From Nitrospira sp. (GTDB taxonomy: Bacteria > Nitrospirota > Nitrospiria > Nitrospirales > Nitrospiraceae): a stretch of 64,000 nt of DNA. Location of the stretch: assembly GCA_029194535.1 (NCBI GenBank), contig JARFXR010000001.1:62001-126000 (forward strand). Reading direction: 5' to 3'. Positions 43,481 through 52,292 of this stretch are shown piece by piece. Numbering within the stretch: position 1 is the first letter of the stretch; every line of letters starts with the position of its first letter. Below the pieces are notes generated by a model. That model saw nothing but the letters and a program-made list of their open reading frames with translations, did no database searches and was not told where the DNA came from. A program made the translations under genes and the position numbers.

Positions 43481-44682
43481 GCGCCGGCGGAGCGGCGAGG
43501 ATCATCTCGCGTCGAACCTGGTTGACGCGGCTGCTGGGCGGCATCGGCGCGGCAGGGCTTCTGGCCGGCGGACGACTCGCAGCCGCGCCGACCGGCGAGG
43601 ATGGCGACGTCCCCAGAGATACCGGACCGCTCACGATCCGCGTGGGCCGGCCGTACGACGCCGAAACCCCGGCTCGCGAGTTCGTGTCCTTCCTCACGCC
43701 GAATCATCGATTCTTCGTTCGGAGCCACTTCGGTCCTCCTCCGCCGGAGGCCGTCGGCGAAGCCGGCTGGAGACTCCGCATCGCCGGCTTGGTCGAACAA
43801 TCCCGAGAACTGACTCTCCGCGACGTCAAGCGCCTGGAGGCCGTGACCGTCACCGCGGTGCTGCAGTGCAGCGGCAACGGCCGCGCGTTCCACAGGCCGC
43901 GCGTCGCCGGCGTGCAGTGGGAACGTGGAGCGGTCGGCAACGCCCAATGGACCGGTGTGCGACTGCGCGATGTGCTCCGGTTGGTCGGGATCCGTGAGGA
44001 CGCGCGCCACGTACAATTCCAAGGTGCGGACCGACCGGCGCTCGCAACGGTGCCGCTGTTCACGCGAAGCATTCCGTTGGAGAAAGCGCTTCATCCAGAC
44101 ACGATTCTCGCGTACGAGATGAACGGGCGTCCGCTGCCGCTCCTGCATGGGGCGCCGCTTCGGGTCATCACGCCGGGCTGGATGGCGGACGCCTCTACGA
44201 AATGGCTGACCGACATCACCCTGCGGTCCGAGGAATCGGACGGTTATTACATGCAGACGGCCTATCGTCTCCCGCTCGATCCGCTTGAACCGGGAGCAGT
44301 GGCGGACGGCCGCCGGACCAGACCGGTGGAAGCGATGGTGGTGAAGTCGCTGATCGCCACGCCGGCAGAAGGCGCCACGGTGCCCTTGGCGCCGGTCATG
44401 ATTCAGGGCGTGGCTTGGAGCGGGGAATCGAGGGTTCTCGCAGTGGACCTCTCCCTTGACGAAGGGAAGAGCTGGCAGCCGGCCCGGTTTATCGGAGAAG
44501 AGCAGCCGTACGCCTGGCGACAATGGCAATTGGCTTGGACCCCACGCAGCGCCGGCCCCGTTTCGATTCTGTGTCGAGCGACGGACGATGTGGGGGCCGT
44601 GCAGCCGGCTACGTCGCCCTGGAACCCGGGCGGATTTCTCTGGAACGGCTGGGACCGCGTGACCGTGACGGTCGGGGACTGA
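43477..44682 (+). CDS. Periplasmic sulfite oxidase-family molybdoenzyme
   Basis: A 401-residue Tat substrate (SRRTWLTRLLGG twin-arginine signal). The oxidoreductase molybdopterin-binding domain includes VTAVLQCSGNGRAF, whose Cys (about residue 131) should bind molybdenum, and PLPLLHGAPLRVITPGW; a C-terminal Mo-co dimerisation domain ends the protein (VAWSGESRVLAVDLSLDEGKSWQPA). This matches SorA-type sulfite dehydrogenases that oxidise sulfite to sulfate and pass electrons to cytochrome c. Two cytochrome genes follow, which fits that role. Confidence 0.9.
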   Translation: MSAGGAARIISRRTWLTRLLGGIGAAGLLAGGRLAAAPTGEDGDVPRDTGPLTIRVGRPYDAETPAREFVSFLTPNHRFFVRSHFGPPPPEAVGEAGWRLRIAGLVEQSRELTLRDVKRLEAVTVTAVLQCSGNGRAFHRPRVAGVQWERGAVGNAQWTGVRLRDVLRLVGIREDARHVQFQGADRPALATVPLFTRSIPLEKALHPDTILAYEMNGRPLPLLHGAPLRVITPGWMADASTKWLTDITLRSEESDGYYMQTAYRLPLDPLEPGAVADGRRTRPVEAMVVKSLIATPAEGATVPLAPVMIQGVAWSGESRVLAVDLSLDEGKSWQPARFIGEEQPYAWRQWQLAWTPRSAGPVSILCRATDDVGAVQPATSPWNPGGFLWNGWDRVTVTVGD

Positions 44683-44810
44683 CACCCTTCTTCGCATCGG
44701 CCTGCCCGCCGCATGGCTTCGGCAGGCGGATGAGGGGACTGGCTCCGCCGTCGGCGGCGGTGCCTGTCCCGGTCACAATCAGGCGTGCGGTGGAAAACTG
44801 GTGAAGGAGA

Positions 44811-44914
44811 GGGGTCAGGAACCATTTGCACGAAGCGCGGGGTCTGGTCCCATTCTCCGCGCTTCGCGTGGGACCTGAGCCCTTCTCCAAGGGCGACACA
44901 TGGTTCCTGACCCC
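44811..44914. repeat. REP/MITE-like nested palindrome, 104 bp
   Basis: GGGGTCAGGAACCAT (44811-44825) and ATGGTTCCTGACCCC (44900-44914) are perfect 15-bp inverted repeats. Inside, CGAAGCGCGG (44831-44840) pairs with CCGCGCTTCG (44857-44866) and GGTCCCA (44846-44852) with TGGGACC (44869-44875). GGGGTCAGG ends are typical of REP elements mobilised by Y1 (RAYT) transposases; none is encoded here. It ends 14 bp before the cytochrome start. Confidence 0.7.
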
Positions 44915-44928
44915 CTGTGAGGCGAGAT

Positions 44929-45543
44929 ATGCGGGCCATCTCCGGCATCGTGATCATCGGCAGCCTGTTGTCCGTCGTCTTGACGACGGCCGCGCAGGAA
45001 GACGACAGCCATTCGATCGCCGTCGCCCTGGCCCCGCGGGCGGAAGGCCTGATCGTCGCCCGCTGCACCGTCTGCCATAGCGAGGAGCTGATCGCGCAAC
45101 AGCGGCTCCCGCGCGAGCGATGGGAAGCGATCGTTGAAAAGATGACGCGATGGGGTGCCCAGGTCTCGCAGGATGAGGCGGACCTGCTCGTGCGCTATCT
45201 CTCGGCCCGGTACCATCCACGGGCTCCCGAACGGCTTGCGCCGATTGAGCTGGGTACTGCGGAGCCGCTGGTCCCGGAGACACAGGCCGACGGCCCGCTG
45301 ATCGGCGTGGCGCAACGAGGCGCCGGGATCTTTGAGCACAACTGCCAGGCCTGCCACGGAGCCGGCGCCGAGGGCGGCATGGGACCGAAGCTGGCGGGCA
45401 ATCCCATCCTCAAGTATGAGGACCTCTTCTGGGAGACGGTCCTGCACGGTCGCGGGCCGATGCCGGCCTGGGGCTCGGTGCTCAGCCAGCAGGACATCGC
45501 GGACGTTCATGCGTGGTTGTCGGCAAGGGAAACATCTCGGTGA
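44929..45543 (+). CDS. Dihaem cytochrome c, SorB-like partner
   Basis: A 204-residue exported cytochrome from ATG 44929. Signal peptide at residues 1-22, then two CxxCH haem motifs: CTVCHSEE in the first domain and CQACHGAG in the second, each followed by a distal Met (EKMTRWG and MPAWGS). It probably accepts electrons from the upstream sulfite oxidase and passes them to the tetrahaem protein or terminal oxidase. A REP-like element sits between it and the molybdoenzyme gene. Confidence 0.87.
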   Translation: MRAISGIVIIGSLLSVVLTTAAQEDDSHSIAVALAPRAEGLIVARCTVCHSEELIAQQRLPRERWEAIVEKMTRWGAQVSQDEADLLVRYLSARYHPRAPERLAPIELGTAEPLVPETQADGPLIGVAQRGAGIFEHNCQACHGAGAEGGMGPKLAGNPILKYEDLFWETVLHGRGPMPAWGSVLSQQDIADVHAWLSARETSR

Positions 45544-45572
45544 AGGTTGCTTAATCGAAAGGGGGTTGGAAG

Positions 45573-46979
45573 ATGCGCGCGGCACGCGGGCTGGTCATCG
45601 GTGGTGCGTTACTCGTTCTGGCAGGTGTGATGTCGACGCCGAAGTTGCTCTTCGGAAGCGATCACCAGCGCGCCAAGGAGTTGCTCGAGCAGGCCTGCGT
45701 CGGATGCCATCGGCTGCAAGGTACGGCCGAGTCGCGCTTCAATCTCAGGGCGCCGGATCTGATTTGGGCCGGCAGCAAGTATCAGCGCCCCTGGCTGATC
45801 CGCTGGCTCACCGGGAAAGAAGCGCCGCTCTATACGAAGGGTTATCGCTGGGATCTCAGCGAAGGCGCGATGAAGCACCCGGTCGTCAGCGAGGCCGACG
45901 CGAACGCCATCGCCGAGTATTTCGAGCAGAACAACAAAGATCCGCGGGTGAACGTCGGCGCCTTCGACGTGTCGAAGGTGAGCAAATTCGATGTGACGTT
46001 CGGCGGGATGGCCTATAAGGCACATGCCTGCCTGGGCTGCCATACGATCGAAGAGAACGGGACGCTCATCGGCGGACCGCAGAGCATCGCGCTTCAGAAC
46101 GCCGGCCAGCGCTACAACCTGGACTGGCTCTATCGTTTCGGACAGAATCCGCAGGACTTCATCGTCCATACCGGGGAATTTCTCGCCGACGCGACCGATC
46201 CGCAACTCCGGGCGGTGATCGGGTATCTTGCCGCGCAGGGGGTCAAGGACTTCACCTACTACGAGCCCTGGACGAGTCAGGAGTTCGCCCATGCGAGCGT
46301 CGATCGCGGCACACGACTCTACAAGGAGTATTGCGCCCAGTGCCACGGGTTCACGGGGAAGGGCGACGGTCCTGCCGCTTCAGGACTGCAACCGAAGCCG
46401 GCAATCCATGCCAACATCCCGTTCGAGAAACTGCCGATGGATTATCTCTATAACGTGATCAATCACGGCGGCGCAGCCATGGGAAAGTCCCCCAGCATGC
46501 CCTATTGGAATCTGACGATCGGCCAGCAGGGCGTGGCCGATGTGATCGCCTACTTGAAGGCGACGTTCAGAGGGGCGCCGGCCATGGCGAATGTGCCGAG
46601 CGGAGACCAGGGCGACGCCTGCATGCAACCTCGAAAGACCGCCAAGGCGCCGGACGGCTTCCTCTCAATGACGAATCCGCTTCCCGCCTCAACCGGAACA
46701 ATCCATGCCGGCAAGACGCTGTTCCTCAAGACCGCACAGCCTGTCGCCTGCGTCATGTGCCATGGCGAGCTGGGGGATGGGAAGGGGTTCATGGGCGCCG
46801 CGCTCGTGCCGCCGCCGCGCAACTTCACATGCGGCCCGATGATGAAGGACATACCGGACGGTCAGCTGTTCTGGATCATCAAGAACGGCTCGCCCGGGAC
46901 CGGCATGATGTCGTTCGCGGCATTGCCGGACGATCAGGTCTGGCAACTGATTCATTACATCAGAACGCTCGCTCGATAG
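45573..46979 (+). CDS. Tetrahaem cytochrome c
   Basis: A 468-residue exported protein with four CxxCH motifs: CVGCH (about residue 40), CLGCH (155), CAQCH (258) and CVMCH (393). Each lies in a class I-like domain with a downstream Met (for example GMMSFAALPDDQVWQLIHYI at the end). It starts 29 bp after the dihaem gene. A tandem-domain cytochrome of this size beside a sulfite oxidase may act as an electron conduit; the acceptor is unknown. Confidence 0.87.
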   Translation: MRAARGLVIGGALLVLAGVMSTPKLLFGSDHQRAKELLEQACVGCHRLQGTAESRFNLRAPDLIWAGSKYQRPWLIRWLTGKEAPLYTKGYRWDLSEGAMKHPVVSEADANAIAEYFEQNNKDPRVNVGAFDVSKVSKFDVTFGGMAYKAHACLGCHTIEENGTLIGGPQSIALQNAGQRYNLDWLYRFGQNPQDFIVHTGEFLADATDPQLRAVIGYLAAQGVKDFTYYEPWTSQEFAHASVDRGTRLYKEYCAQCHGFTGKGDGPAASGLQPKPAIHANIPFEKLPMDYLYNVINHGGAAMGKSPSMPYWNLTIGQQGVADVIAYLKATFRGAPAMANVPSGDQGDACMQPRKTAKAPDGFLSMTNPLPASTGTIHAGKTLFLKTAQPVACVMCHGELGDGKGFMGAALVPPPRNFTCGPMMKDIPDGQLFWIIKNGSPGTGMMSFAALPDDQVWQLIHYIRTLAR

Positions 46980-46998
46980 GAACGACAAGGAAGAATGC

Positions 46999-47264
46999 AT
47001 GGCGAGTTTCATTATTTCAGGCAGCCGGGGAACGGACGACCCGACAATGCAACGCTTCCCTTCACGGCGGCAAAGACGGCGAGTGCGCGGGGGCATGACG
47101 TGGTGCTCTGGCTCTGGAACGAAGCCGAACGAAGCTTTTCGGGCAGCCGTGGACGGGGCATGATGGGCCATGGCCGGTGCATGGGAGATCCCGGGAGCGG
47201 GATGAGCGGCAGGGAGCATCAAGATTCGATGGGCGGCTGCGAGGGTGAAGGCTGCAATCGCTGA
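46999..47264 (+). pseudogene. Small DsrE-type protein, frameshifted and truncated
   Basis: From ATG 46999 the frame reads MASFIISGSRGTDDPTM, then a missing base near 47048 moves it to ATLPFTAAKTASARGHDVVLWLWNEA, a recognisable DsrE/F-like start. After that the sequence departs from the family and becomes Met/His/Cys/Gly-rich (MMGHGRCMGDPGSGMSG) up to a stop at 47264. That tail could be metal-binding or a remnant of another gene. A 220-bp gap to the peroxidase gene follows, in which I see nothing. Confidence 0.55.
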
Positions 47265-47485
47265 TCACGTGATACCTGCTGCACGACGAGGGTCGCGCGT
47301 TCTCCCACATTCAATTTCATCTCGGCTCGCCCTACCTAACGGCATGGCGCAGTAAGACCGCCCATGATACCGTATTGACCCCGAGGACGGCCTGCCGCCG
47401 ACTTGTTGGGCATGAGGTCGGCGAGGCCCGATCGAGAGGTCTCAGGCGTCGCAGTAGGGAAGCTCACCGGAACGAGGGAGGAAAC

Positions 47486-48559
47486 ATGCTGACCGGAAGA
47501 AGAGTTCTTGTTGCCACGATCGGCTGGCTCACAGCCGGCTTGTTGATCGGCGCGGCGATCGGTTCAAGCAGGGTGCAGGCACAATCGCCGGCAACGGCCG
47601 GAACGGTTATCGTGGACGGTATCACCGTGCCGGACATCGGGCCGATGCCCACCGTTGTGCCGATTCCGGCCACCAACCTGAGTTACAAGGCCAAGGTGGA
47701 CCTCGGCAAGCAGCTCTACTTCGACGGCCGGCTCTCGAAGAATAATGCCGTTTCCTGCGCCTTCTGCCACAACCCGATGACGGGATTTGCCGATCCCCGC
47801 CAGACCTCGATCGGAGTCGGCGGAGGCGTGGGAGGGCGGCAGGCGCCGACCGTGTACAACACGGGACACAATCCGCTCCAGTTCTGGGACGGTCGCGCCG
47901 GGTCGCTTGAGGAACAGGCCATCGGACCGATCGCCAACCCTGTTGAAATGGCGGAGACCCATGAGAACGTGGTGAAGAAGCTCGGCAAGATCACGGGCTA
48001 CCGAGAGCAGTTTCGGGCGGTCTTCGGAACAGAGGTCAATCTGCAGGGAATCGCCGAAGCGATTGCCGCGTATGAGCGGACGATCGTGTCCACGAACTCG
48101 GCGTTCGACAAATACGTGCTGGGGGATAGCACGGCGATGGATGAATCGGCTGTCCGGGGGATGGCGCTGTTCAAAGGGAAGGCGCGTTGCGTGCTCTGTC
48201 ATCACGGCCCGAACTTCACGGACAATGAGTTCCATAACCTGGGCGTGGCCCAGGTCGGGCCGATGAAAGAGGATTTAGGGCGCTTCTACGTCACCCGGCA
48301 GGAGAAGGACAAGGGGGCGTTCAAGACTCCGACGCTTCGGAGCGTTACCGAGACGGCGCCCTACATGCATGACGGCGTCTTCAAGACGCTTGAAGAGGTG
48401 GTGGATTTTCTCGATCAGGGCGGCGGGCAGAATCCGCACCTGAGCCCCATGCTGACGCCGCTCGCTCTGACTCCACAGGAGAAGGCCGACCTGGTCACGT
48501 TTTTGAAAGCGCTGACCGGTGAGCCCATCAAGTTCGACATGCCGAAGTTGCCGAAGTGA
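47486..48559 (+). CDS. Dihaem cytochrome c peroxidase (MauG/CcpA family)
   Basis: A 357-residue periplasmic enzyme from ATG 47486, behind GAGGGAGG. Signal peptide to about residue 35; haem motifs CAFCH and CVLCHHG; family motifs LGKQLYFDGRLSKNNAVSCAFCHNP, FWDGRAGSLEEQA, AFKTPTLRSVTETAPYMHDGVF. It reduces hydrogen peroxide to water with electrons from small cytochromes. Its place among stress and cytochrome genes suggests defence against peroxide at low oxygen. Confidence 0.93.
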   Translation: MLTGRRVLVATIGWLTAGLLIGAAIGSSRVQAQSPATAGTVIVDGITVPDIGPMPTVVPIPATNLSYKAKVDLGKQLYFDGRLSKNNAVSCAFCHNPMTGFADPRQTSIGVGGGVGGRQAPTVYNTGHNPLQFWDGRAGSLEEQAIGPIANPVEMAETHENVVKKLGKITGYREQFRAVFGTEVNLQGIAEAIAAYERTIVSTNSAFDKYVLGDSTAMDESAVRGMALFKGKARCVLCHHGPNFTDNEFHNLGVAQVGPMKEDLGRFYVTRQEKDKGAFKTPTLRSVTETAPYMHDGVFKTLEEVVDFLDQGGGQNPHLSPMLTPLALTPQEKADLVTFLKALTGEPIKFDMPKLPK

Positions 48560-48710
48560 CGAGATCTGAAGCGGATCCTGCTCTCATTCAACAATGTGCC
48601 GAAGGCCTGCGTGGCCTGCCAGCTCGAATACACGGTAGAATGGTCGGGACAGGACTCTGTAACAAGGATTGGCGCCTTCATCTGAGAGAAGGCAAGTGGG
48701 AGAGAAGAAC

Positions 48711-49196
48711 ATGACGGATGCAAGGACCATCAGTTCATACTTCGAGGACGATCACGACCGCTTGGACGAATTGTTCAAGTCGTTTCAGACCCTCAAACGG
48801 TCGAACTTCGACAAAGCGAAAGACGCGTTTACACAGTTCAGGTTCGGACTGCAGCGACACATTGAGTGGGAAGAGGAGCTCCTCTTCCCGCTCTGGGAAG
48901 AGAAGACGGGCATGTACGAGAGCGGGCCGACGGTGGTGATGCGGACCGAGCACCGCCGGATTGCTGAACAGCTGGAAGCGATTCACGACAAGGTGGAAGC
49001 GCAGAACTCCGACAGCGATGCAGAGGAACAAGCTCTGTTGGGGCTCCTCGCCGCGCACAACATGAAAGAAGAACGCGTGCTCTATCCATCCATCGATGGA
49101 GTAACCACGCCGGAGGAGCGGGCGGTGGTCCATCGGAAGATGGAGGAGATGCTGCAGGTAGCCGACATTTTGGCCAGGGGTAACACACCGCCCTGA
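48711..49196 (+). CDS. Hemerythrin-like di-iron protein
   Basis: A 161-residue four-helix protein from ATG 48711. Metal ligands are placed as in hemerythrin HHE domains: FEDDHDRLDELF, QRHIEWEEELLFPLWE, TEHRRIAEQLE and HNMKEERVLYPSID. It may bind oxygen, nitric oxide or iron. It has no signal peptide. It stands alone between the peroxidase and CYTH-CHAD genes; the 150-bp space before it shows no clear promoter. Confidence 0.9.
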   Translation: MTDARTISSYFEDDHDRLDELFKSFQTLKRSNFDKAKDAFTQFRFGLQRHIEWEEELLFPLWEEKTGMYESGPTVVMRTEHRRIAEQLEAIHDKVEAQNSDSDAEEQALLGLLAAHNMKEERVLYPSIDGVTTPEERAVVHRKMEEMLQVADILARGNTPP

Positions 49197-49234
49197 AGCA
49201 GGCCAGAAAACTCGGTGTTCGGAGTCTTTCGCAC

Positions 49235-50680
49235 ATGACCCCCGTCATGAAACACACGTTGGAGCGAGAAACCAAGCTCGGCGTGGAGAGGGGGTTTCGT
49301 TTGCCGGATCTGCCCGGCGAACCCATCAAGCCCCGGACGTTTACCTCGACCTATTTCGATACCGAAGATCACCGGCTTGCACGAAGCGGGATCACGCTCC
49401 GCTATCGCACAGAAGCGCGAGCGGGAGTCTGGCAGTTGAAGCTCCCCCGGAACGGCAGCCGTTTGGAATTGGAGTTCGCGGGCAAACTCACCGCTCCTCC
49501 CGCTTCGCTGACCGAGATCCTCCTCGCTCACACCCGTAGCCGGCCGCTCAGGCCTCTCGCCAGACTCCGCACGAAGCGGACCGGGGTTCGGGTCTCTGGA
49601 GACGACGGTCCCTTGGCTGAGGTCGTCATGGATGACGTCGCCTCGCTGGATGGCCGGCGCGTCACACATCGTCTGTACGAGCTGGAAATCGAGCTCCTCA
49701 ACGGCTCGGAGAAGGATCTCGCGCGAATCGAGAACAGGCTTCGCGAGGCCGGCGCGCGCGACGGGGACCCGCGGCCGAAGTTCTTCCGGATCCTGGGATG
49801 GCCGCCATCCCCGATCAGCCGAACCCCTTCAGGCCCCGAGCCGATCGAGCAGGTAAAAGCCCTCCTGCGCGGAGAAACGTCCAGACTGCTCTTGCACGAT
49901 CCCGGCACGCGTCTCGGCAGCGACCCGGAGGACCTTCACCAAATGCGGGTGTCGGCCAGGCGGCTTCGAGCCTACCTCCGCGCGGCAGCTCCAATGCTCA
50001 ATCCTGAATGGGCTGAGGCCCTCAGGACCGAACTCGCCTGGCTGGGTCGCATGCTTGGGCCGGTGCGCGACCTCGATGTCCTCTTGAGCTATCTCAACGC
50101 CGAACGCGCCGCGTTTCGTCATCCGGAACGGCGGGCGCTTCAGCCGGTGATCGATGAATTGCAACGCGAACGAACGGAAGCGCGCGATCTGCTGATGCAG
50201 GCGCTCGAAAGCGACCGCTATCTTGCACTGCTCGATCGATTGGAAGCCGCGGCTCAATTTCCAGTGGTCACAGGAGACACGGTCTCGCTGCTCGAGATCG
50301 CTCACGCGGAGTACCGGACACTTCGCCGCGCCGTGCGTAAAGGCGGCTCCGAGGCGAGCGACAAAGCGCTGCACAAGATCCGCATCAAAGGCAAACGGGC
50401 ACGGTACGCGACTGAACTGGCGGAGGCCTCTCTCGGTAAACCGGCCACGCGAGTCATCCGTCAGATCCGAGCCCTTCAGGACCTGCTGGGAGAACACCAG
50501 GATGCCGTGGTCTGCGAGCAACGATTTCGCAAGCTGCTCCGGCGTTCCCGAGGGAAGCTCACCGCCGTCTCCCTGGGCCGCCTCATCGAACGTCAGTGTG
50601 AGCGTCGCCGTGAGATGAGAGCGTCGTTGCCTGCCGTCTGGTCCAAGCTGGAGCGGCGCGCGGCCAAGCTCTGGCGGTGA
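49235..50680 (+). CDS. CYTH-CHAD domain protein
   Basis: A 481-residue protein with an N-terminal CYTH (triphosphate tunnel) domain, identified by ERETK (the ExExK metal-triphosphate motif) and alternating charged strands to about residue 190, and a C-terminal CHAD helical domain with conserved histidines (LHQMRVSARRLRAYLRAA, LHKIRIKGKRARYATEL). CYTH domains hydrolyse or bind triphosphates; CHAD domains bind polyphosphate. A role in polyphosphate storage or stress is likely. ATG 49235 or 49247 may be the start. Confidence 0.9.
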   Translation: MTPVMKHTLERETKLGVERGFRLPDLPGEPIKPRTFTSTYFDTEDHRLARSGITLRYRTEARAGVWQLKLPRNGSRLELEFAGKLTAPPASLTEILLAHTRSRPLRPLARLRTKRTGVRVSGDDGPLAEVVMDDVASLDGRRVTHRLYELEIELLNGSEKDLARIENRLREAGARDGDPRPKFFRILGWPPSPISRTPSGPEPIEQVKALLRGETSRLLLHDPGTRLGSDPEDLHQMRVSARRLRAYLRAAAPMLNPEWAEALRTELAWLGRMLGPVRDLDVLLSYLNAERAAFRHPERRALQPVIDELQRERTEARDLLMQALESDRYLALLDRLEAAAQFPVVTGDTVSLLEIAHAEYRTLRRAVRKGGSEASDKALHKIRIKGKRARYATELAEASLGKPATRVIRQIRALQDLLGEHQDAVVCEQRFRKLLRRSRGKLTAVSLGRLIERQCERRREMRASLPAVWSKLERRAAKLWR

Positions 50681-50928
50681 AGGACGTTTCTGGAGACACG
50701 GCGATCACGGCGCGATCGATGGGACGACGATCGCTTCGGCGGGCCGGACGATCTTGAGTCTGCGAGTCCCGTCGGGTTTGGAGCCCTTCGAGCCGCCGCG
50801 AGCCGATAGACCGTTTGTCGCGCGAGGCCCCGATGACGGCAACGGTCTGTGAGTGAGTGACGGTCTTCAACGACTCGATTGCCGCGCGACGACGAGACAC
50901 AGCATTGACCGGCACCACCGGGTAGCGT

Positions 50929-51291
50929 CTAACTTACCGTATCAAACGGGGCGACCGAACGGATGTACGACAGGACATCCAGCATCTGTTGATCCTTCAG
51001 TTTGCCTCGGAAGGAGTGCATCGGCGTGAACAGCACGCCGTTCGATATCGTGACGAGCAGCTCCCAATCCGACTTGTTGCGGATCGCGGGGGCAAGGAAA
51101 TTCGTGGGCTTGACGATGAGATCTCCGCTGTCCGGACCGTTTCCGTCCAGCTTCTCTCCATGACAACGGAGGCAATGTTGTTTGAAAATGGATTCGCCTT
51201 CCTGAGGGTTCCCGCGGACGGTTTGGGCTGATACGCCCAAGGCCGCGGCGAACACGATCGTAAGTCCGATGACAAGGCCTGTGACGTTCAT
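50929..51291 (-). CDS. Monohaem cytochrome c
   Basis: A 120-residue class I cytochrome with a signal peptide (LTIVFAAALGVSAQ), haem motif CLRCHGEK and axial Met in FTPMHSFRGKL. It starts 10 bp after the end of the universal stress protein gene on the same strand, so the two are probably co-transcribed. The 248 bp beyond it (50681-50928) hold no gene I can support. Confidence 0.9.
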   Translation of the reverse strand: MNVTGLVIGLTIVFAAALGVSAQTVRGNPQEGESIFKQHCLRCHGEKLDGNGPDSGDLIVKPTNFLAPAIRNKSDWELLVTISNGVLFTPMHSFRGKLKDQQMLDVLSYIRSVAPFDTVS

Positions 51292-51301
51292 GTTCCTCCT
51301 T

Positions 51302-52159
51302 TCAATGAATGACGAGGACGGGACCGGCTACCCGATGCACGATGGAATGCGACACGCTTCCGAGGAGAAACCGGTCTACGCCATGACGCTGGTGAGAGGC
51401 CACGACGACGAGGTCCATATCCTTCGCTTGCTCCGCCACCGTAGCGGCTGCTTCACCGGTCGCCACTCTGGTCGTGACTCTGTACGCGGGAGGCGACAAG
51501 GATGCGGCGACATTGCTCACCAAGTCCTCGGCATAGCCCTGCGCCGCCGTCGCCCACGATTCAATGCCCGCCGCCGTGAACAGCCCACCGGTCTTCAGCG
51601 GCACCACGACGCTGAGGACGCAGAGTTCGACCGGATTGATGAACGGGTGACATCGCAACCATTGGACGAGGCGCTCGGCATCGTCCTTCCCTTCCACCGC
51701 CGCCAGCACACGCCGCGCCGGCCTGGCCTCACCCCGGACGACCAGCGTCGGACAGGTCGCATGCATCAACACTCGATGAGACACGCTGCCCAGCACCGCC
51801 TCCGCCACCCGGCCCTTGCCGCGCGCGCCGACCGCAATCAGATCGGGTTGCCTGGTCTTCGCTTCTTCAAGAATCAGGCGGGCGGGGTTGCCGATCTCGT
51901 TCACTCGCTTGATCGCGGCAGCGCCGGCCGGCAGCAATTGCTCCGTCCGATCCAAAACCTGCCTCCCCGCGTCGGCCAGCGCGCGGCGAAATTCTTCGTA
52001 CCCCTGCACGTTGGCGATCTGGGCGAGCGCCGGATATTCGAAGATGCCCATTTCGATGCCGTGAACCAGGATCACCTCCGTCGGGCGATAGAGCTGCAAC
52101 ACTTGCTTCACCGCGGTGAATGCCTCCTCCGACCAGTCTACTCCCATCACGATTTTCAT
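51302..52159 (-). CDS. Tandem universal stress protein
   Basis: A 285-residue protein made of two Usp domains. Domain 1 (MKIVMGVDWSEEAF to GARGKGRVAEAVLGSVSHRVLMHATCPTLVV) and domain 2 (to VVASHQRHGVDRFLLGSVSHSIVHRVAGPVLVI) both retain the ATP-binding G-x2-G-x9-G-S pattern or close to it. Such proteins support survival under hypoxia, starvation or oxidative stress. It precedes the monohaem cytochrome gene. Confidence 0.92.
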   Translation of the reverse strand: MKIVMGVDWSEEAFTAVKQVLQLYRPTEVILVHGIEMGIFEYPALAQIANVQGYEEFRRALADAGRQVLDRTEQLLPAGAAAIKRVNEIGNPARLILEEAKTRQPDLIAVGARGKGRVAEAVLGSVSHRVLMHATCPTLVVRGEARPARRVLAAVEGKDDAERLVQWLRCHPFINPVELCVLSVVVPLKTGGLFTAAGIESWATAAQGYAEDLVSNVAASLSPPAYRVTTRVATGEAAATVAEQAKDMDLVVVASHQRHGVDRFLLGSVSHSIVHRVAGPVLVIH

Positions 52160-52182
52160 CGGACAATCCTTGTCGCTCCAGT

Positions 52183-52219
52183 AGTGCTCAGCGCCGAGTC
52201 TGAGTGCTGAGTTTCAGAC
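52183..52219. repeat. Degenerate heptad repeat upstream of the universal stress protein gene
   Basis: AGTGCTCAGCGCCGAGTC and TGAGTGCTGAGTTTCAGAC repeat AGTGCTGAG-type 7-bp units like those at 249, 18901 and 19001. It lies 24-60 bp upstream of the stress protein start, between that gene and the phosphoribosyltransferase gene. Confidence 0.45.
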
Positions 52220-52292
52220 AAACGGAGAGGTCCGGCAACGTCCTCATCCTGATCTCCATGACAGGGCATGCTACAGGGCGTTGCTGTTCAAC

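Noticed and set aside
50583-50918. Reverse-strand frame with TVAVIGASRDKRSIG
   Set aside because: The short stretch resembles a CoA-binding motif, but the rest does not, and most of the frame overlaps the CYTH-CHAD gene end.
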